Assembly (NCBI RefSeq): GCF_026262505.1
Contig: NC_067206.1
Location: 26,427,896 to 26,491,895, forward strand
Reading direction: 5' to 3'
Length of the DNA stretch: 64,000 nt
Source of the DNA: Trichomonas vaginalis G3
Taxonomy: Eukaryota > Parabasalia > Trichomonadida > Trichomonadidae
Shown here one piece after another: positions 40,736 through 50,643 of the stretch; positions within the stretch are counted from its first letter, which is position 1; each line of letters begins with the position of its first letter. Under the pieces are notes generated by a model that made no database searches, was not told where the DNA came from, and was given only the letters and a program-made list of their open reading frames with translations. The position numbers and the translations under genes were made by a program.

Positions 40736-41899
40736 TTACTCTACACAAATAGTTTTTAAGTAATCCCTTACATTATTTGTTGCTGCCATCAGTGCGGTTT
40801 TTCCATTTTTATCCTTTGCTTCTTTATTAGCTCCAACTGAGATAAGATATTGAACAACTTCAAGTTTACTATATTTTGATGCATAAATGAGTGGAGTATG
40901 TCCACAATTATCCTTTGCTTCTTTATTAGCTCCAACTGAGATAAGATATTTAACAACTTCAAGATGACCATTAACTGATGCATAAGTGAGTGGAGTAGAT
41001 CCATAATTATCCTTTGCTTATTTATCAGCTCCAACAGAGATAAGATATTTAACAACTTCAAGATGACCATGTCTTGATGCTTCAATGAGTGGAGTATTAT
41101 TATTTCCTTCTTTATTAGCTCCAATTGAAATAAGATATTTAACAACTTCAAGATGACTATTTCTTGATGCCCAAAAGAGTGGAGTATGTCCACAATTATC
41201 CTCTGCTTCTTTGTCGCAGCCACATTCGATGAGTGATTGAACAAGTCTGAGATTTCCGTTTTCACTTGCAAAATGAAGAACATTCCTATCAGGATCATGA
41301 TTATATTTTTTAGGAGCAATCTTTTTCCAAAGTCCTGCTTCGATTGATTTTGAAATCATTTCATGGTTTCCTTTCGAAGAAAGTTCATCAAGGAATTTGT
41401 AAACGGCTTCAAAATCACTAGATTCCTTAAGTTCTGTGATTTTAGTCAAAATGTCTCGTGAATGATTGTAATTTTCATTGGTTACATTGGTAGTCGTATC
41501 TTTGGTCGCATTTTCATTATTAGTCTGAAATGCTTTGGATTTATCTTGATTTCTTTCTTTTTCGATCGTAGAAGAGTTTAATACTTCCTCATTATGTTTT
41601 AAAAAATCAATGATACCATCAAATATACTGAATTTCATGTATTTTTTGACAGATTTCAGAACTAAAACAACTTCTTCGAAGTTTTTGATAGTAACTTTTG
41701 CTTTTCGTGTACATGTATATAATTCTTTAGCATTGATAGTTGAAAGAGATTGTTTAAGAAGAGTAACGTATTGATCAGCTGTCAAACGTGAATATTTCAT
41801 GATTGTTTTGATATCTTTCATATTAAATGTATCGAAGAAGTTTTCATTATTAATATAATCGCTGATATGAGCAGCAATGTATTCGAAATTCAGATCCAT
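40736..41899 (-). pseudogene. Ankyrin protein with in-frame internal stop, 387 codons
   Basis: The frame from the ATG at 41899 is open for 293 codons, then meets TAA at 41018 to 41020 and stays open in the same frame to a TAA at 40736. The stop lies within an ankyrin repeat at the position where neighbouring repeats have GAA (GAT AAA TAA GCA against AAT AAA GAA GCA). The N-terminal domain (DLNFEYIAAHISDYINNE) is shared with the convergent gene at 38055, and ankyrin repeats begin near residue 205. The last repeats are nearly identical at the DNA level. A single G-to-T change would explain the stop, so it is either a recent pseudogene or a C-terminally shortened protein. Confidence 0.75.
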
Positions 41900-42365
41900 G
41901 TCCTGTTTCGTTTTTGAAAAGTCACAACTTTACAAAAAAAATTGTTCCAAATTTAAGGGTGCACTTACCCCCAATGGTATGGCCTTCAATTCAGATGTTC
42001 AAAGGTAATATTTAATGACGCTTCACGCCAGTTGTCAAAAATGGATTTAAGTCAGATGGGCCTAAGTGCAGCCATAATGCTTTATTTATAATGCTGTCTA
42101 TAAAAAAGAATGGCATCCACATTTTTTACTACATAGTGATTTATAATAAAAATAATTTAGAAGATTACTTACTAACTCGCTTTCAAAATTGAATAGCCAT
42201 GTCAGTAAATTGCCAATGATGGGTGCAAATTCTGCCTGGCAAAGCCTGTATGAGGCAAAACCGGGGCAAATGTTCCCAAAATTGATGAAAGGTTTGGCTA
42301 TATAAATATGGCATATTTTCCAGTTACATTAAATATGATTTACTTTATAAAATAATAATAAACAT
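41900..42365. other. Intergenic region with two GC-richer patches
   Basis: About 465 bases. Bases 41950 to 42080 and 42185 to 42300 are less AT-rich than typical (for example GCCTGGCAAAGCCTGTATG). I see no RNA signature in either. They may be remnants of old insertions. Confidence 0.45.
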
Positions 42366-43802
42366 TTATGCATTAGTGTTAATACGTGATGCAGGAGTGA
42401 TACTAAATGGGAAATTCTGAGGAATCTCGTCTTCGTCGTCATTTTCAACCGATTGATCATCAACTTTTCCCAAATAAACAATATATTGTCCAAACAACTC
42501 AAACTGTTTAGAAGAAAGGTGTCCAGACGCATCTTTCGTTAATCTCCATCTGATGTATCGATAAGCCTTATCTGCTTGGCATGGCCACTGATGTACACGA
42601 TCATTACCTCCCATGTCTTTGTTCTTGACTTTTTCGTCAATAATCGTGTAATTTATGTTATCATTCGATCCTTCAATGATCCAGCTCTGTTCGTTATCCC
42701 AATGAGAACTAGATCCGCTTTTAATGGAATATCCATTAATAAGAACTTTCGCTGCTTTGAAATACAGTAACAAATAATTTCCTTTCTTTTCACTCAAACT
42801 CCATTGAGTTTTAGCATTCAGATCGAACAAAAACTTTGATTTGTTCTGTGTTTCTTCGCCATGTGAACTTACATCAACAAATCCGGCATCAACAGGGTTG
42901 GAATTGCTCCGTTTGAAGAGCATACTAAATATACCATCTAATTCTTCATTGTTGAAGTTACATTCAGTAATGTTTCTGAAGTATCTTGGTCCTTTTTCTA
43001 ATTCTCTGGTTACATTTCCGTTTATTCGAGCTTTGAGGCTTTCCCAGAGTTGGGATGTAAGGGTATTCGGGTTTATATGAGAAAGAGCTTCGTTTAATGT
43101 ATCCATGCTTAAATTTTCAAAAACAATATGAGAGAATAAAGAAACAGGTTGAGGATCTCGAGAAACGACTATATCCCTGATGTATTTGAATAAAGTGTCT
43201 TCATCTTGGACTAATATCAATGGCGAAGAAAAGATTCTTTCTAATAAAATTACAGGAGTTTTTGCGAAAGCTGTTGGTTGGATAGATGTAAGGCTCTTTG
43301 CGATAAATTCTATTTCTGTGGATGCATCCATGCCATTCGCATACTTCTCTTCTAAGCGAGAAACAACATTTTGTGTATTTAATCCGGAATTATCATTAAA
43401 TTTCTTGTGCAATTCGTCATTCCCTAGTATCTTAGCAAATTCTCTTAACGAATATACTTGGATTTCTGTTGGTTTGATGGGTTTTCCGTACATTAAGTCC
43501 ATAACAAGCTGAAAGTTCTGGTTTCCGTCATCTATAGGCAATATAAACGTGTTTACATTTGGATCTGATGCATGTAAAAGAGCTACCTTTGGAGAGATAA
43601 AGTTTGCGAAAAATGAATTACACGGATACTCTTTATAAGGAGGTTTTTTGCCTACCAGAAACTTAAAGTCTTGTTTTACAATATGCTTCCTTGCGTTTGC
43701 TAAACCAGATGAAGATAGATGGAAAGATGTATTTTTCTTCTGCTCCATAATTATTTTGACTGAAAATTTTGGAAAATCTCTAGATAATTTAATATAACTC
43801 AT
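42366..43802 (-). CDS. BTB-like and F5/8 type C domain protein, 478 aa
   Basis: The N-terminal third has a BTB-like region (KDFKFLVGKKPPYKEYPCNS followed by SFFANFISPKVALLH and YGKPIKPTEIQVYSLREFAK). A helical BACK-like middle spans residues 140 to 300. Residues 315 to 445 form a discoidin (F5/8 C) domain: FDLNAKTQWSLSEKKGNYL, then YSIKSGSSSHWDNEQSWIIE and YIRWRLTKDASGHL. This combination recurs in trichomonads. It has no signal peptide, so it is intracellular, possibly an adaptor binding a ligand through the C-terminal domain. An alternative start is Met19 (MEQKKNTSF). The frame is intact. Confidence 0.85.
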   Translation of the reverse strand: MSYIKLSRDFPKFSVKIIMEQKKNTSFHLSSSGLANARKHIVKQDFKFLVGKKPPYKEYPCNSFFANFISPKVALLHASDPNVNTFILPIDDGNQNFQLVMDLMYGKPIKPTEIQVYSLREFAKILGNDELHKKFNDNSGLNTQNVVSRLEEKYANGMDASTEIEFIAKSLTSIQPTAFAKTPVILLERIFSSPLILVQDEDTLFKYIRDIVVSRDPQPVSLFSHIVFENLSMDTLNEALSHINPNTLTSQLWESLKARINGNVTRELEKGPRYFRNITECNFNNEELDGIFSMLFKRSNSNPVDAGFVDVSSHGEETQNKSKFLFDLNAKTQWSLSEKKGNYLLLYFKAAKVLINGYSIKSGSSSHWDNEQSWIIEGSNDNINYTIIDEKVKNKDMGGNDRVHQWPCQADKAYRYIRWRLTKDASGHLSSKQFELFGQYIVYLGKVDDQSVENDDEDEIPQNFPFSITPASRINTNA

Positions 43803-43851
43803 CTAATTTTACTATTGTTTTAAAAATTAACCAATAATTATTTATTTTTTG

Positions 43852-43856
43852 TCACT
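43852..43856 (+). promoter_or_regulatory. Inr-like element of the Sar1-like gene
   Basis: TCACT with its A 20 bases before the ATG at 43874. Confidence 0.6.
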
Positions 43857-43873
43857 TTTGGAATATTTCCAAA

Positions 43874-44452
43874 ATGTTTGATTGGCTTTGGAGACTTTTA
43901 AATTATATATTATCACCATTCAAGACACCAACAATTTTGATTGTTGGTCCTCCAGGTTCTGGCAAAACAACATTGCTTCATATGGTAAAAACAGGAAGAT
44001 TTATCACATTTGAGAGCACTAAATCATATTGCAAAGAAACATTATCATTCGAACAGAGTAATGTTACGTTCATTGATTTAGGAGATTCATATAAAGGTTT
44101 CGAATCTCTTGAAGAATTTTCACAGAACGTCAGTGGTATTGTTTTAGTTGTTGATGCTTCTGACAGTGATTCTGTCAATAATGCAAAGAAATATTTGGAT
44201 TCTATTTACAATCTTCAAGTTTATAAAACAAAGAACATCCCTGTTTTAATTTTCGGAAACAAACAAGATGTTGTCGGATGTATATCGCGTGAAGAGCTCA
44301 AAGAACGTCTAAACATTGTCGAGAAAAAGTCAAAACACGAAAAAGTTAATCCAGAAACTACAAGAGTTCAAGTTCAGATGATGTCTGCAAAACAAAACTT
44401 TGGTTACCAACTTGGCCTTAGATGGCTTGTCTCAAAGGCTAGAACTGTTTAA
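43874..44452 (+). CDS. Sar1-like small GTPase with altered switch II, 192 aa
   Basis: A divergent member of the Sar1/Arf group. An amphipathic N-terminus MFDWLWRLLNYILSPFK resembles that of Sar1, which inserts in the ER membrane. The P-loop GPPGSGKTT is at 25 to 33, the guanine motif GNKQD at about 127 to 131, and the C-terminal SAKQNFGYQLGLRWL matches the Sar1 tail (GYGEAFRWL). The DxxG motif reads DLGD with Ser after it, where Sar1 has DLGG. That could weaken GTP hydrolysis or nucleotide sensing. Sar1 starts COPII vesicle budding; this one may be a paralogue with another role. An SR-beta-like identity is less likely. Confidence 0.8.
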   Translation: MFDWLWRLLNYILSPFKTPTILIVGPPGSGKTTLLHMVKTGRFITFESTKSYCKETLSFEQSNVTFIDLGDSYKGFESLEEFSQNVSGIVLVVDASDSDSVNNAKKYLDSIYNLQVYKTKNIPVLIFGNKQDVVGCISREELKERLNIVEKKSKHEKVNPETTRVQVQMMSAKQNFGYQLGLRWLVSKARTV

Positions 44453-45041
44453 ATTTTTACGAAATCGAAAGTTAATAGGAATTTATAACATTTGATATCG
44501 ATTAACTAATTCAAAAGAATATAGAGTCCATCGGTATATTGAATTTCTCGAAAAAAATCCTAAATAATTTTCTGAAAAACTTGAATCTGCAATTATTAAT
44601 CGACAATCCTTGGTCTTACCTGTCGAAATATTAACTTATACCGGAGTTTCTATTAACTTTCTCCTTCAATTTTCGTATTTTAATATACATTTTATTTTGT
44701 TGTTTGAACTTGATAAAAATATACGTTTACTACTTTTAAGTCATACGTAACAACTTTTAAGAAAACTTTTCCAACATTAAAAAATATAATTTAGAGCGTT
44801 TTATATTAATTGAACTTTGAGATCTTGACAACCAATAACATCGCAAAAACAGAAGCATTGGTAATTGAATTGTTCACTTTTATGATTATAGAGTGAAAAA
44901 TGTTGCAAATTGGATCAATAGAACCATAGATATGCCAACAAATCTGAAAATCCTAGTTAACTGATATAATGTTTGTTAAAAATATCACTAGTTATAATGA
45001 TGTGCCCTCGAGATTTTTTTACAAAATTCATCCAAAATTTT
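44453..45041. other. AT-rich intergenic region
   Basis: About 590 bases between the Sar1-like gene and the 524-residue gene. Nothing is recognised. Confidence 0.5.
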
Positions 45042-46616
45042 ATGACCAAAATCCAACTCTTTCCAAATTTCCAGACAACACTTCCATCCACATCACCATA
45101 CGTTCTCCATCCATACGAAAACGAACCTCCAAACGATCCTGAAACACAAAAGGCTTTAAGAGTCTTAGGTGATCAAATTTTCAAAGAAAATACAGTTTCA
45201 AGACAATTCATCTACAACACTAAGTTCATTGTCCTTCTTAGACCATTAGAATACTTCCCAGACTATGAGGGCAAGAAATCAATCTATGGCTACGATTGGT
45301 TTGCAGGACACTACGACTGGGGCACACTTCTCACAAAGGCACTCGAAATCCAAGCCGATTCAACTGAGAAGCAAGCTCTTTACATGGTCCCAACACTCGG
45401 CCAATCCCTCCAAGGCTCAAGACGTCATGATTTGACATATAACGTTTTCGTTACTCCAGAGAATCTTCCACCATTCACACAGTTATGCGAGCGCAGACCA
45501 CTTCCAGACGATGGCAAGGAAGTAGATTTAGACCTTGACAAGAAATCAGATCCAATTTACTACAGATCTCTTGAATCTCTCGATCTCGAGTGGAAGCACG
45601 CCTATACATTCGACAAGACAATCGTTCCTGATTTCCAAGATTACTCATTCAAAGTTTTCATGTTCGGAGCTACAAATAAATTCATTACAGGCCTTTCTAG
45701 AATGCCAGAAGACCAATTTAATACATGGTATGATATTGTCATGGGTAATTTCCTTCCATCTATACCACATCCTACAACAGGAGATCATGTAATCAATACT
45801 TTACCATTAGTCATTGTTGATCCAGTAGAATGCACTCCACCATGCTACAGAAAGCTCATGGATACAATTGACAAGGTAAATAATACAATTGGCGGTGAAG
45901 AACGCGCAATTATTAATACAGTTAAATATTGGCAGATTTCTCCAGTCCAAATCTCCGAAGCCTTGCCTATTTTTATCAATAATGGTCTTGCAATTCCTGA
46001 AAAGAACAAGGAGTTCAATCTTTTGTTCGCAGATTTGTTTGTTGTCGTCAGAGAATTCATTGTTGATGAAATTTTCGCTAATTTCTTACACATTAAGAGA
46101 AAATTAGTTCCAGACAATCCAGATGATCCAGAAGAAAGAGATATCGCAGAAGAACCAGCAGAATGGCGTGGCGCACAAGCAGAAATCGATTGGGAACTCG
46201 ATTACTTCGATGAAAAAGCCAAAAAACTTTATGGATCAAGACCAGAAGTTATGGCAGTTTTGAAGGAATTGAAGGACCAAATTCCATTCTGGTTCGAGCG
46301 TGATGACATGCAGACAATATTCAATGAGTTCAAGGTATCTATTACTAACGCTCTCAAGCAAATGATTCAGTCTGAGTCATTCTCCGCTTACATGGAAATT
46401 TCAAAGAAGGAAAACAGTAATCCAGTGAGAAATGAATGGTTAAAGAAGTACTACAACAGTGAAGTTTCATTCTGCATGTGGCCAACAATTTACAAAGTTA
46501 CTGGACCACTCGAAAAGGATACAAACGAATTACTCGTGAAGACAGAAAGTGAATTACTTTCAACTGCTCACGTGTCAATCCCAGGTGTAAAAGGAATTGT
46601 TCTTCCACCTAAATAA
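45042..46616 (+). CDS. Unrecognised conserved-looking protein, 524 aa
   Basis: I do not recognise a family. The start is taken as the ATG at 45042 (MTKIQLFPNFQTTLPSTS); the frame is open 23 codons further upstream, but that stretch has flank-like AT composition. The product has no signal peptide, membrane segment or repeat. Notable stretches are IYGYDWFAGHYDWGTLLTK, PLVIVDPVECTPPCYRKLMD and an acidic linker ERDIAEEPAEWRGAQAEIDW. Codon use is GC-richer at third positions than most genes here, which suggests strong expression. It ends VKGIVLPPK with an A-rich 3' flank right after the stop. Confidence 0.75.
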   Translation: MTKIQLFPNFQTTLPSTSPYVLHPYENEPPNDPETQKALRVLGDQIFKENTVSRQFIYNTKFIVLLRPLEYFPDYEGKKSIYGYDWFAGHYDWGTLLTKALEIQADSTEKQALYMVPTLGQSLQGSRRHDLTYNVFVTPENLPPFTQLCERRPLPDDGKEVDLDLDKKSDPIYYRSLESLDLEWKHAYTFDKTIVPDFQDYSFKVFMFGATNKFITGLSRMPEDQFNTWYDIVMGNFLPSIPHPTTGDHVINTLPLVIVDPVECTPPCYRKLMDTIDKVNNTIGGEERAIINTVKYWQISPVQISEALPIFINNGLAIPEKNKEFNLLFADLFVVVREFIVDEIFANFLHIKRKLVPDNPDDPEERDIAEEPAEWRGAQAEIDWELDYFDEKAKKLYGSRPEVMAVLKELKDQIPFWFERDDMQTIFNEFKVSITNALKQMIQSESFSAYMEISKKENSNPVRNEWLKKYYNSEVSFCMWPTIYKVTGPLEKDTNELLVKTESELLSTAHVSIPGVKGIVLPPK

Positions 46617-47468
46617 AAAAAAATAGAGTTTATATATATATTCATCTAGATATCTTTTTTAAATTCTGCAATGATAAGAAAATATATAATGATGTTATAA
46701 TGTTTGTTCAAAAAAATGCCAATTCCATCATTATGAAATTAAATCTTTGAGTGATGAAAATTGACTAGAAGTAATCTAAGCTCGTGATCCCGTAAATATG
46801 CCAAATATCCTCGTATTAGGTGATAACATCATTGTCGTTTTTGACCTTTATTTTTACCAATTTACACAAATTTCATTATTCATGTTTAAAATGTTTTGAC
46901 TAGCTAATGAAATGGAAAATATATAACTAAGACATTATATGTTAGTTATATCCAAGGTAATGATGATCTTTAAAAAATAAGATTTTTTATTTCTCCATAA
47001 TAACCTTATTATCTCTAACTCGAGATTGAACTTTCGGTTTTATTTTCTCTTTATATTGTGTGTTGCACCATTAATACTTAACTTTCAATATATATATAAG
47101 CTTAAGCATTAAAGTATGTGTGATTCAATATATTTCTTAATTCCATTTAACTACTCATTTAGATATATCTATGCGATAGCTTAGGCATGCTTATTACATT
47201 GAACCCACAATGATTGAATCAGGTTTTTTGAATATGATGCAAGTTCAAACTTGATTCCATAGATATACAAAACCTATTGGTCAAAGAGTTTATGATTGCT
47301 GATAAATATGTCTAAATATCGTTAGTCGAAAATTTCAGATCAATTTCAAGGTGAAATAGATAAAATAATTTAATTACGCATTTTTGATTTTTGAATGATT
47401 CTTGATAATATTGCCAATAAATTAGGTGAGTGAAAAAGCTTGAGGTGTCACTTTTAAATTTTTCTGAA
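46617..47468. other. AT-rich intergenic region
   Basis: About 850 bases without a credible gene. A minus-strand frame at 47312 overlaps the next gene's promoter and has no family signature. Confidence 0.5.
47448..47452 (+). promoter_or_regulatory. Inr-like element of the 7TM-RGS gene
   Basis: TCACT with its A 19 bases before the ATG at 47469. Confidence 0.6.
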
Positions 47469-48755
47469 ATGGTTGATTTTAAACACCAGCTTATGCATGA
47501 TAACATTTCCATGCTTTTCTTTGTATTCTGGATCATGTGGACATTCTTCTATATCTACAACGTCATTCTTTTCTTCAAAAATCGAAAATCCGTTTACATT
47601 CAGAAGCGTCTTCCATGGCTTATCTTCATGTCATCAATTGGACAATATTTAATGATTTGCTCACTCACATTCAAGATTATCGTAACTCCAAAACAATTCC
47701 CAAATATTGTCGATCACTGGTATCTTTGGCTCCTTATGCCAACGCACTTTGCTCCTTATCCGATTCGCGCTTTCAACTTCATTCTCACATACTACATTGC
47801 TAAAAATAGACCAACAGACGAGTCAGATCAAGTTGATGAAGAAACTAAAGAGAAATTCTCATGTGTGAGCTTACTTCATTGGTTGGCTAGGCATCCTAAG
47901 TTCTTACGTCACAAAGCTTTCTTCATTTACTCGTGCATTATCCAAGGAATTGCGTTCATTATAGGAGTTATTCGTCAGATAACAGTTAAGAGCAATCTTC
48001 CTAGAGCAGAAAATGTCGGTGAAGGTGTGCAACAGCTTTCATATATTATGTTCTTATTAATTGTTACTGTTGTCAGTATTTTCCTATGGATTTGCGTACA
48101 CAAGCTCAAATCAATCAACGATAACCTCAAAATTAACGCCGAGCTTATTACAATAGGTATCCTTTGGATAATCCTCTTCCTTCCTTTCATTGGAACAGGA
48201 TGGTTATCATTAAAGGGCTACATTCCATGGGATCGCCTTTCTCCTATCTTCTGCGTCGTCCTTTGCGTCATCTCGTTCCTTGTTTCCTTCGGAATGCCCG
48301 TTCACATGGCGATTGTCCAGCCAAAAGATATTAAATTGGGAACAAAGATTTTGGATTCGCTTGAATCGATTCTTGCCGATGAAAGAGCATCAGAGCTTCT
48401 CATAAGTTACTTAGAAAGACAATGTTGCGTTGATAATTATTATTTCCTCAAAAGAGTCAAAGAATATCAACAAATTACAAACCCTGATGAACTAAACGAG
48501 CGCTACGAAAAGATCATCAAGGAATTTATCAATTCTGACTCGGTCAGCCACATCAATATTTCTGATCAAATGACTAAGAAGCTTTTGAAGGAGAGAAGTG
48601 ACGGAGTCAAGCCATCTTCTCACTCTTTCAACGAACCTTATCAGGAAATTAACAAAGTTACGGCCCAAAACATTGCATTTGGTTTCAAGGATGATCCGGC
48701 AGTCCGCAAGTACGCTCGCCAGCTGAACGCTCAATCTCTTGAAACTGGTGATTAA
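47469..48755 (+). CDS. Seven-transmembrane RGS protein, 428 aa
   Basis: The start is the ATG at 47469; a GTG 13 codons upstream is in frame but lies across the presumed Inr. About seven hydrophobic segments fill residues 10 to 270 (for example SMLFFVFWIMWTFFYIYNV and AFFIYSCIIQGIAFIIG). A cytoplasmic C-terminal region from about 285 to 385 has an RGS-like helical bundle: LDSLESILADERASELLISY, then YLERQCCVDNYYFLKRVKEY and RYEKIIKEFINSDS. RGS domains speed GTP hydrolysis by G-alpha proteins; 7TM-RGS fusions are known in plants and protists. It is probably a plasma-membrane or endomembrane sensor that damps G-protein signals. The frame is intact. Confidence 0.85.
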   Translation: MVDFKHQLMHDNISMLFFVFWIMWTFFYIYNVILFFKNRKSVYIQKRLPWLIFMSSIGQYLMICSLTFKIIVTPKQFPNIVDHWYLWLLMPTHFAPYPIRAFNFILTYYIAKNRPTDESDQVDEETKEKFSCVSLLHWLARHPKFLRHKAFFIYSCIIQGIAFIIGVIRQITVKSNLPRAENVGEGVQQLSYIMFLLIVTVVSIFLWICVHKLKSINDNLKINAELITIGILWIILFLPFIGTGWLSLKGYIPWDRLSPIFCVVLCVISFLVSFGMPVHMAIVQPKDIKLGTKILDSLESILADERASELLISYLERQCCVDNYYFLKRVKEYQQITNPDELNERYEKIIKEFINSDSVSHINISDQMTKKLLKERSDGVKPSSHSFNEPYQEINKVTAQNIAFGFKDDPAVRKYARQLNAQSLETGD

Positions 48756-49006
48756 TCTTATATATATATTTCGGAATTTCCAACTGTTTAATTTTAAAAA
48801 TAAATTTTTTATTTTTTTATTGTCTTCTTACATCAATTATAACTAACTATGTGTTGTATACAAGCAATTTTCTTTCTTAATCACCTTAAAAATCTAGAAA
48901 TAAAATGAGATGATTATATTATTGACACATTTCAAGAAAAATATTTACAATATATGTTAATATAGTAGCTTTTATTTCGATTTACCTCGTAATTATTATA
49001 AAATTT

Positions 49007-49011
49007 TCATT
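49007..49011 (+). promoter_or_regulatory. Inr-like element of the acidic ARM-like gene
   Basis: TCATT with its A 11 bases before the ATG at 49020. Confidence 0.6.
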
Positions 49012-49019
49012 TTAAGTAT

Positions 49020-50480
49020 ATGGAAGGTGAATATAAGGATCAAGATGAATCATTAAAGGCAAGACATATTAATGAAGATGATGATAGTTATGAAAGCGAA
49101 CCCGAAGAACAGCAAATCGAAGAATTTAATCCAGATGCTGCAATTCAAATTTGCGAATTATTAATAGCAGACGATATTGATCAGATTGCTCAAGCGATTA
49201 TACAACTTACAAACGTTTTCAATAAGAATGAAGATAAAATTCCTATAATTTTAGATGATGGAGTTTTATTTACAAGTTTATCGGCGTTTATTGTTGATTA
49301 CAATCCAGAAATCACACCTTTAGTCATAAATTTATTACAAAATTATGTAGATTTTAGCACAGATCAGCATCAAATTGAAATTTTCTTAAAAGAAGGAGTT
49401 CACGTTCATTTGGTGACAAAATTAACCGAAGAAATACCATTTGTATACGCGATACACATTATTCAGCTTTTTAATTCAATTATTTCGAAATATAAAAAAT
49501 TACAAAAAGAATTAAGGAAACATGGCGTAATGACAGTAGTTCTCGACATACTTGATTACTATTGCATCGATCGTAATCCGGGTCGAAGAGAAACATGTGA
49601 AAAATTTGAAGTCAAATATTATCAAGAAAAAGGCATTGATCTTTCGGAAGAAGAAATAGCCGAGCTTGTCAAGCAATGTATCCTGTTCATTCGTACATTT
49701 ATTATTAACAAAAAGAACTGGAATTGCTTTATAATTACAGAAGGATTATGTTCTTTGAATTTATACGCCAATTTCAGGAATACAACTGCTCTAGAAGCTT
49801 TACTATCAATAACTACTAATATTCACCTTGACAAACTTTCAATTTTCTCAAGTTGTTTCGTAAATTGCGATTCTCCACGAAAAATGGTAGAATTTGCAGC
49901 AGATAACGATATAACTGCTTGGAAAATCATCAAGGATACTCTTGCTGATGAAATAATCACAAAACATTACATGGTTTCTAATTTCGGAGAATTATTATTA
50001 AATACTATCAGTAACAAAGACTCTGATTTCATTGAAGCAGCTCTTACGTGTTTACTAGACTTAACATATTCTGATCCGCATGGTTTCAACAGCTTTTTCT
50101 TGGAATCTGGAATGATTGATATTGTATTGAACTTTATTGAGACAGAAACATCGAAAAACAAGATACTTTCTGTTGGTATCATTGCTCATTTCATTGAAAG
50201 GACTTCTGTTGAAATAGTTATGGAAAAATGCCCAAATTTTGTAAATTTGGCTTTAGACTTAGCAGTAAACATGGATTCAAGTGATGCAATTGTTATTCTT
50301 GAATCTCTGGAACCTGTAGCTCAAGCAGCAATTGCAAATGGATTCAATGTTTCCGAAATTTTTGGCGGAGAAGAAGGATATGAGATTTTGCAGGATATGA
50401 TAGATAATAGACCTGTCAATGTATGCGATCATGCTGCTCTCTTGAGCTCCCTCGTTTTTCCTGAATCTGATGAAAAATAA
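49020..50480 (+). CDS. Armadillo-like repeat protein with acidic N-terminus, 486 aa
   Basis: The first 40 residues are acidic and polar (HINEDDDSYESEPEEQQIEE). The remainder is all-helical with ARM/HEAT-type helix pairs (PEITPLVINLLQNYVDF, DSDFIEAALTCLLDLTYSD). No catalytic motif, signal or membrane segment is seen. It resembles the 425-residue protein at 27947 in length and layout, and the two may be distant paralogues. A scaffold or nuclear transport adaptor role fits the fold but is unproven. The frame is intact. Confidence 0.78.
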   Translation: MEGEYKDQDESLKARHINEDDDSYESEPEEQQIEEFNPDAAIQICELLIADDIDQIAQAIIQLTNVFNKNEDKIPIILDDGVLFTSLSAFIVDYNPEITPLVINLLQNYVDFSTDQHQIEIFLKEGVHVHLVTKLTEEIPFVYAIHIIQLFNSIISKYKKLQKELRKHGVMTVVLDILDYYCIDRNPGRRETCEKFEVKYYQEKGIDLSEEEIAELVKQCILFIRTFIINKKNWNCFIITEGLCSLNLYANFRNTTALEALLSITTNIHLDKLSIFSSCFVNCDSPRKMVEFAADNDITAWKIIKDTLADEIITKHYMVSNFGELLLNTISNKDSDFIEAALTCLLDLTYSDPHGFNSFFLESGMIDIVLNFIETETSKNKILSVGIIAHFIERTSVEIVMEKCPNFVNLALDLAVNMDSSDAIVILESLEPVAQAAIANGFNVSEIFGGEEGYEILQDMIDNRPVNVCDHAALLSSLVFPESDEK

Positions 50481-50643
50481 TTTTTTTATTTTTATCAAAA
50501 CTTTCATTTATTAATTATTTGTTGCTGTAAAAAATTATATTTGTACTATAACTATAAAGTTTGTTATTTCTTTTAATCGAAAAAAAAAACATTTAAAAAA
50601 ATTAATTTTGATATCGAAAAAAAAAGTTTTTAAATAATTATTT

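Noticed and set aside
40789-41319. A 176-codon frame in the ankyrin gene at 40736-41899
   Set aside because: A shifted reading of the repeated ankyrin DNA; its regular ILKLLNILS pattern mirrors the repeats rather than a protein fold.
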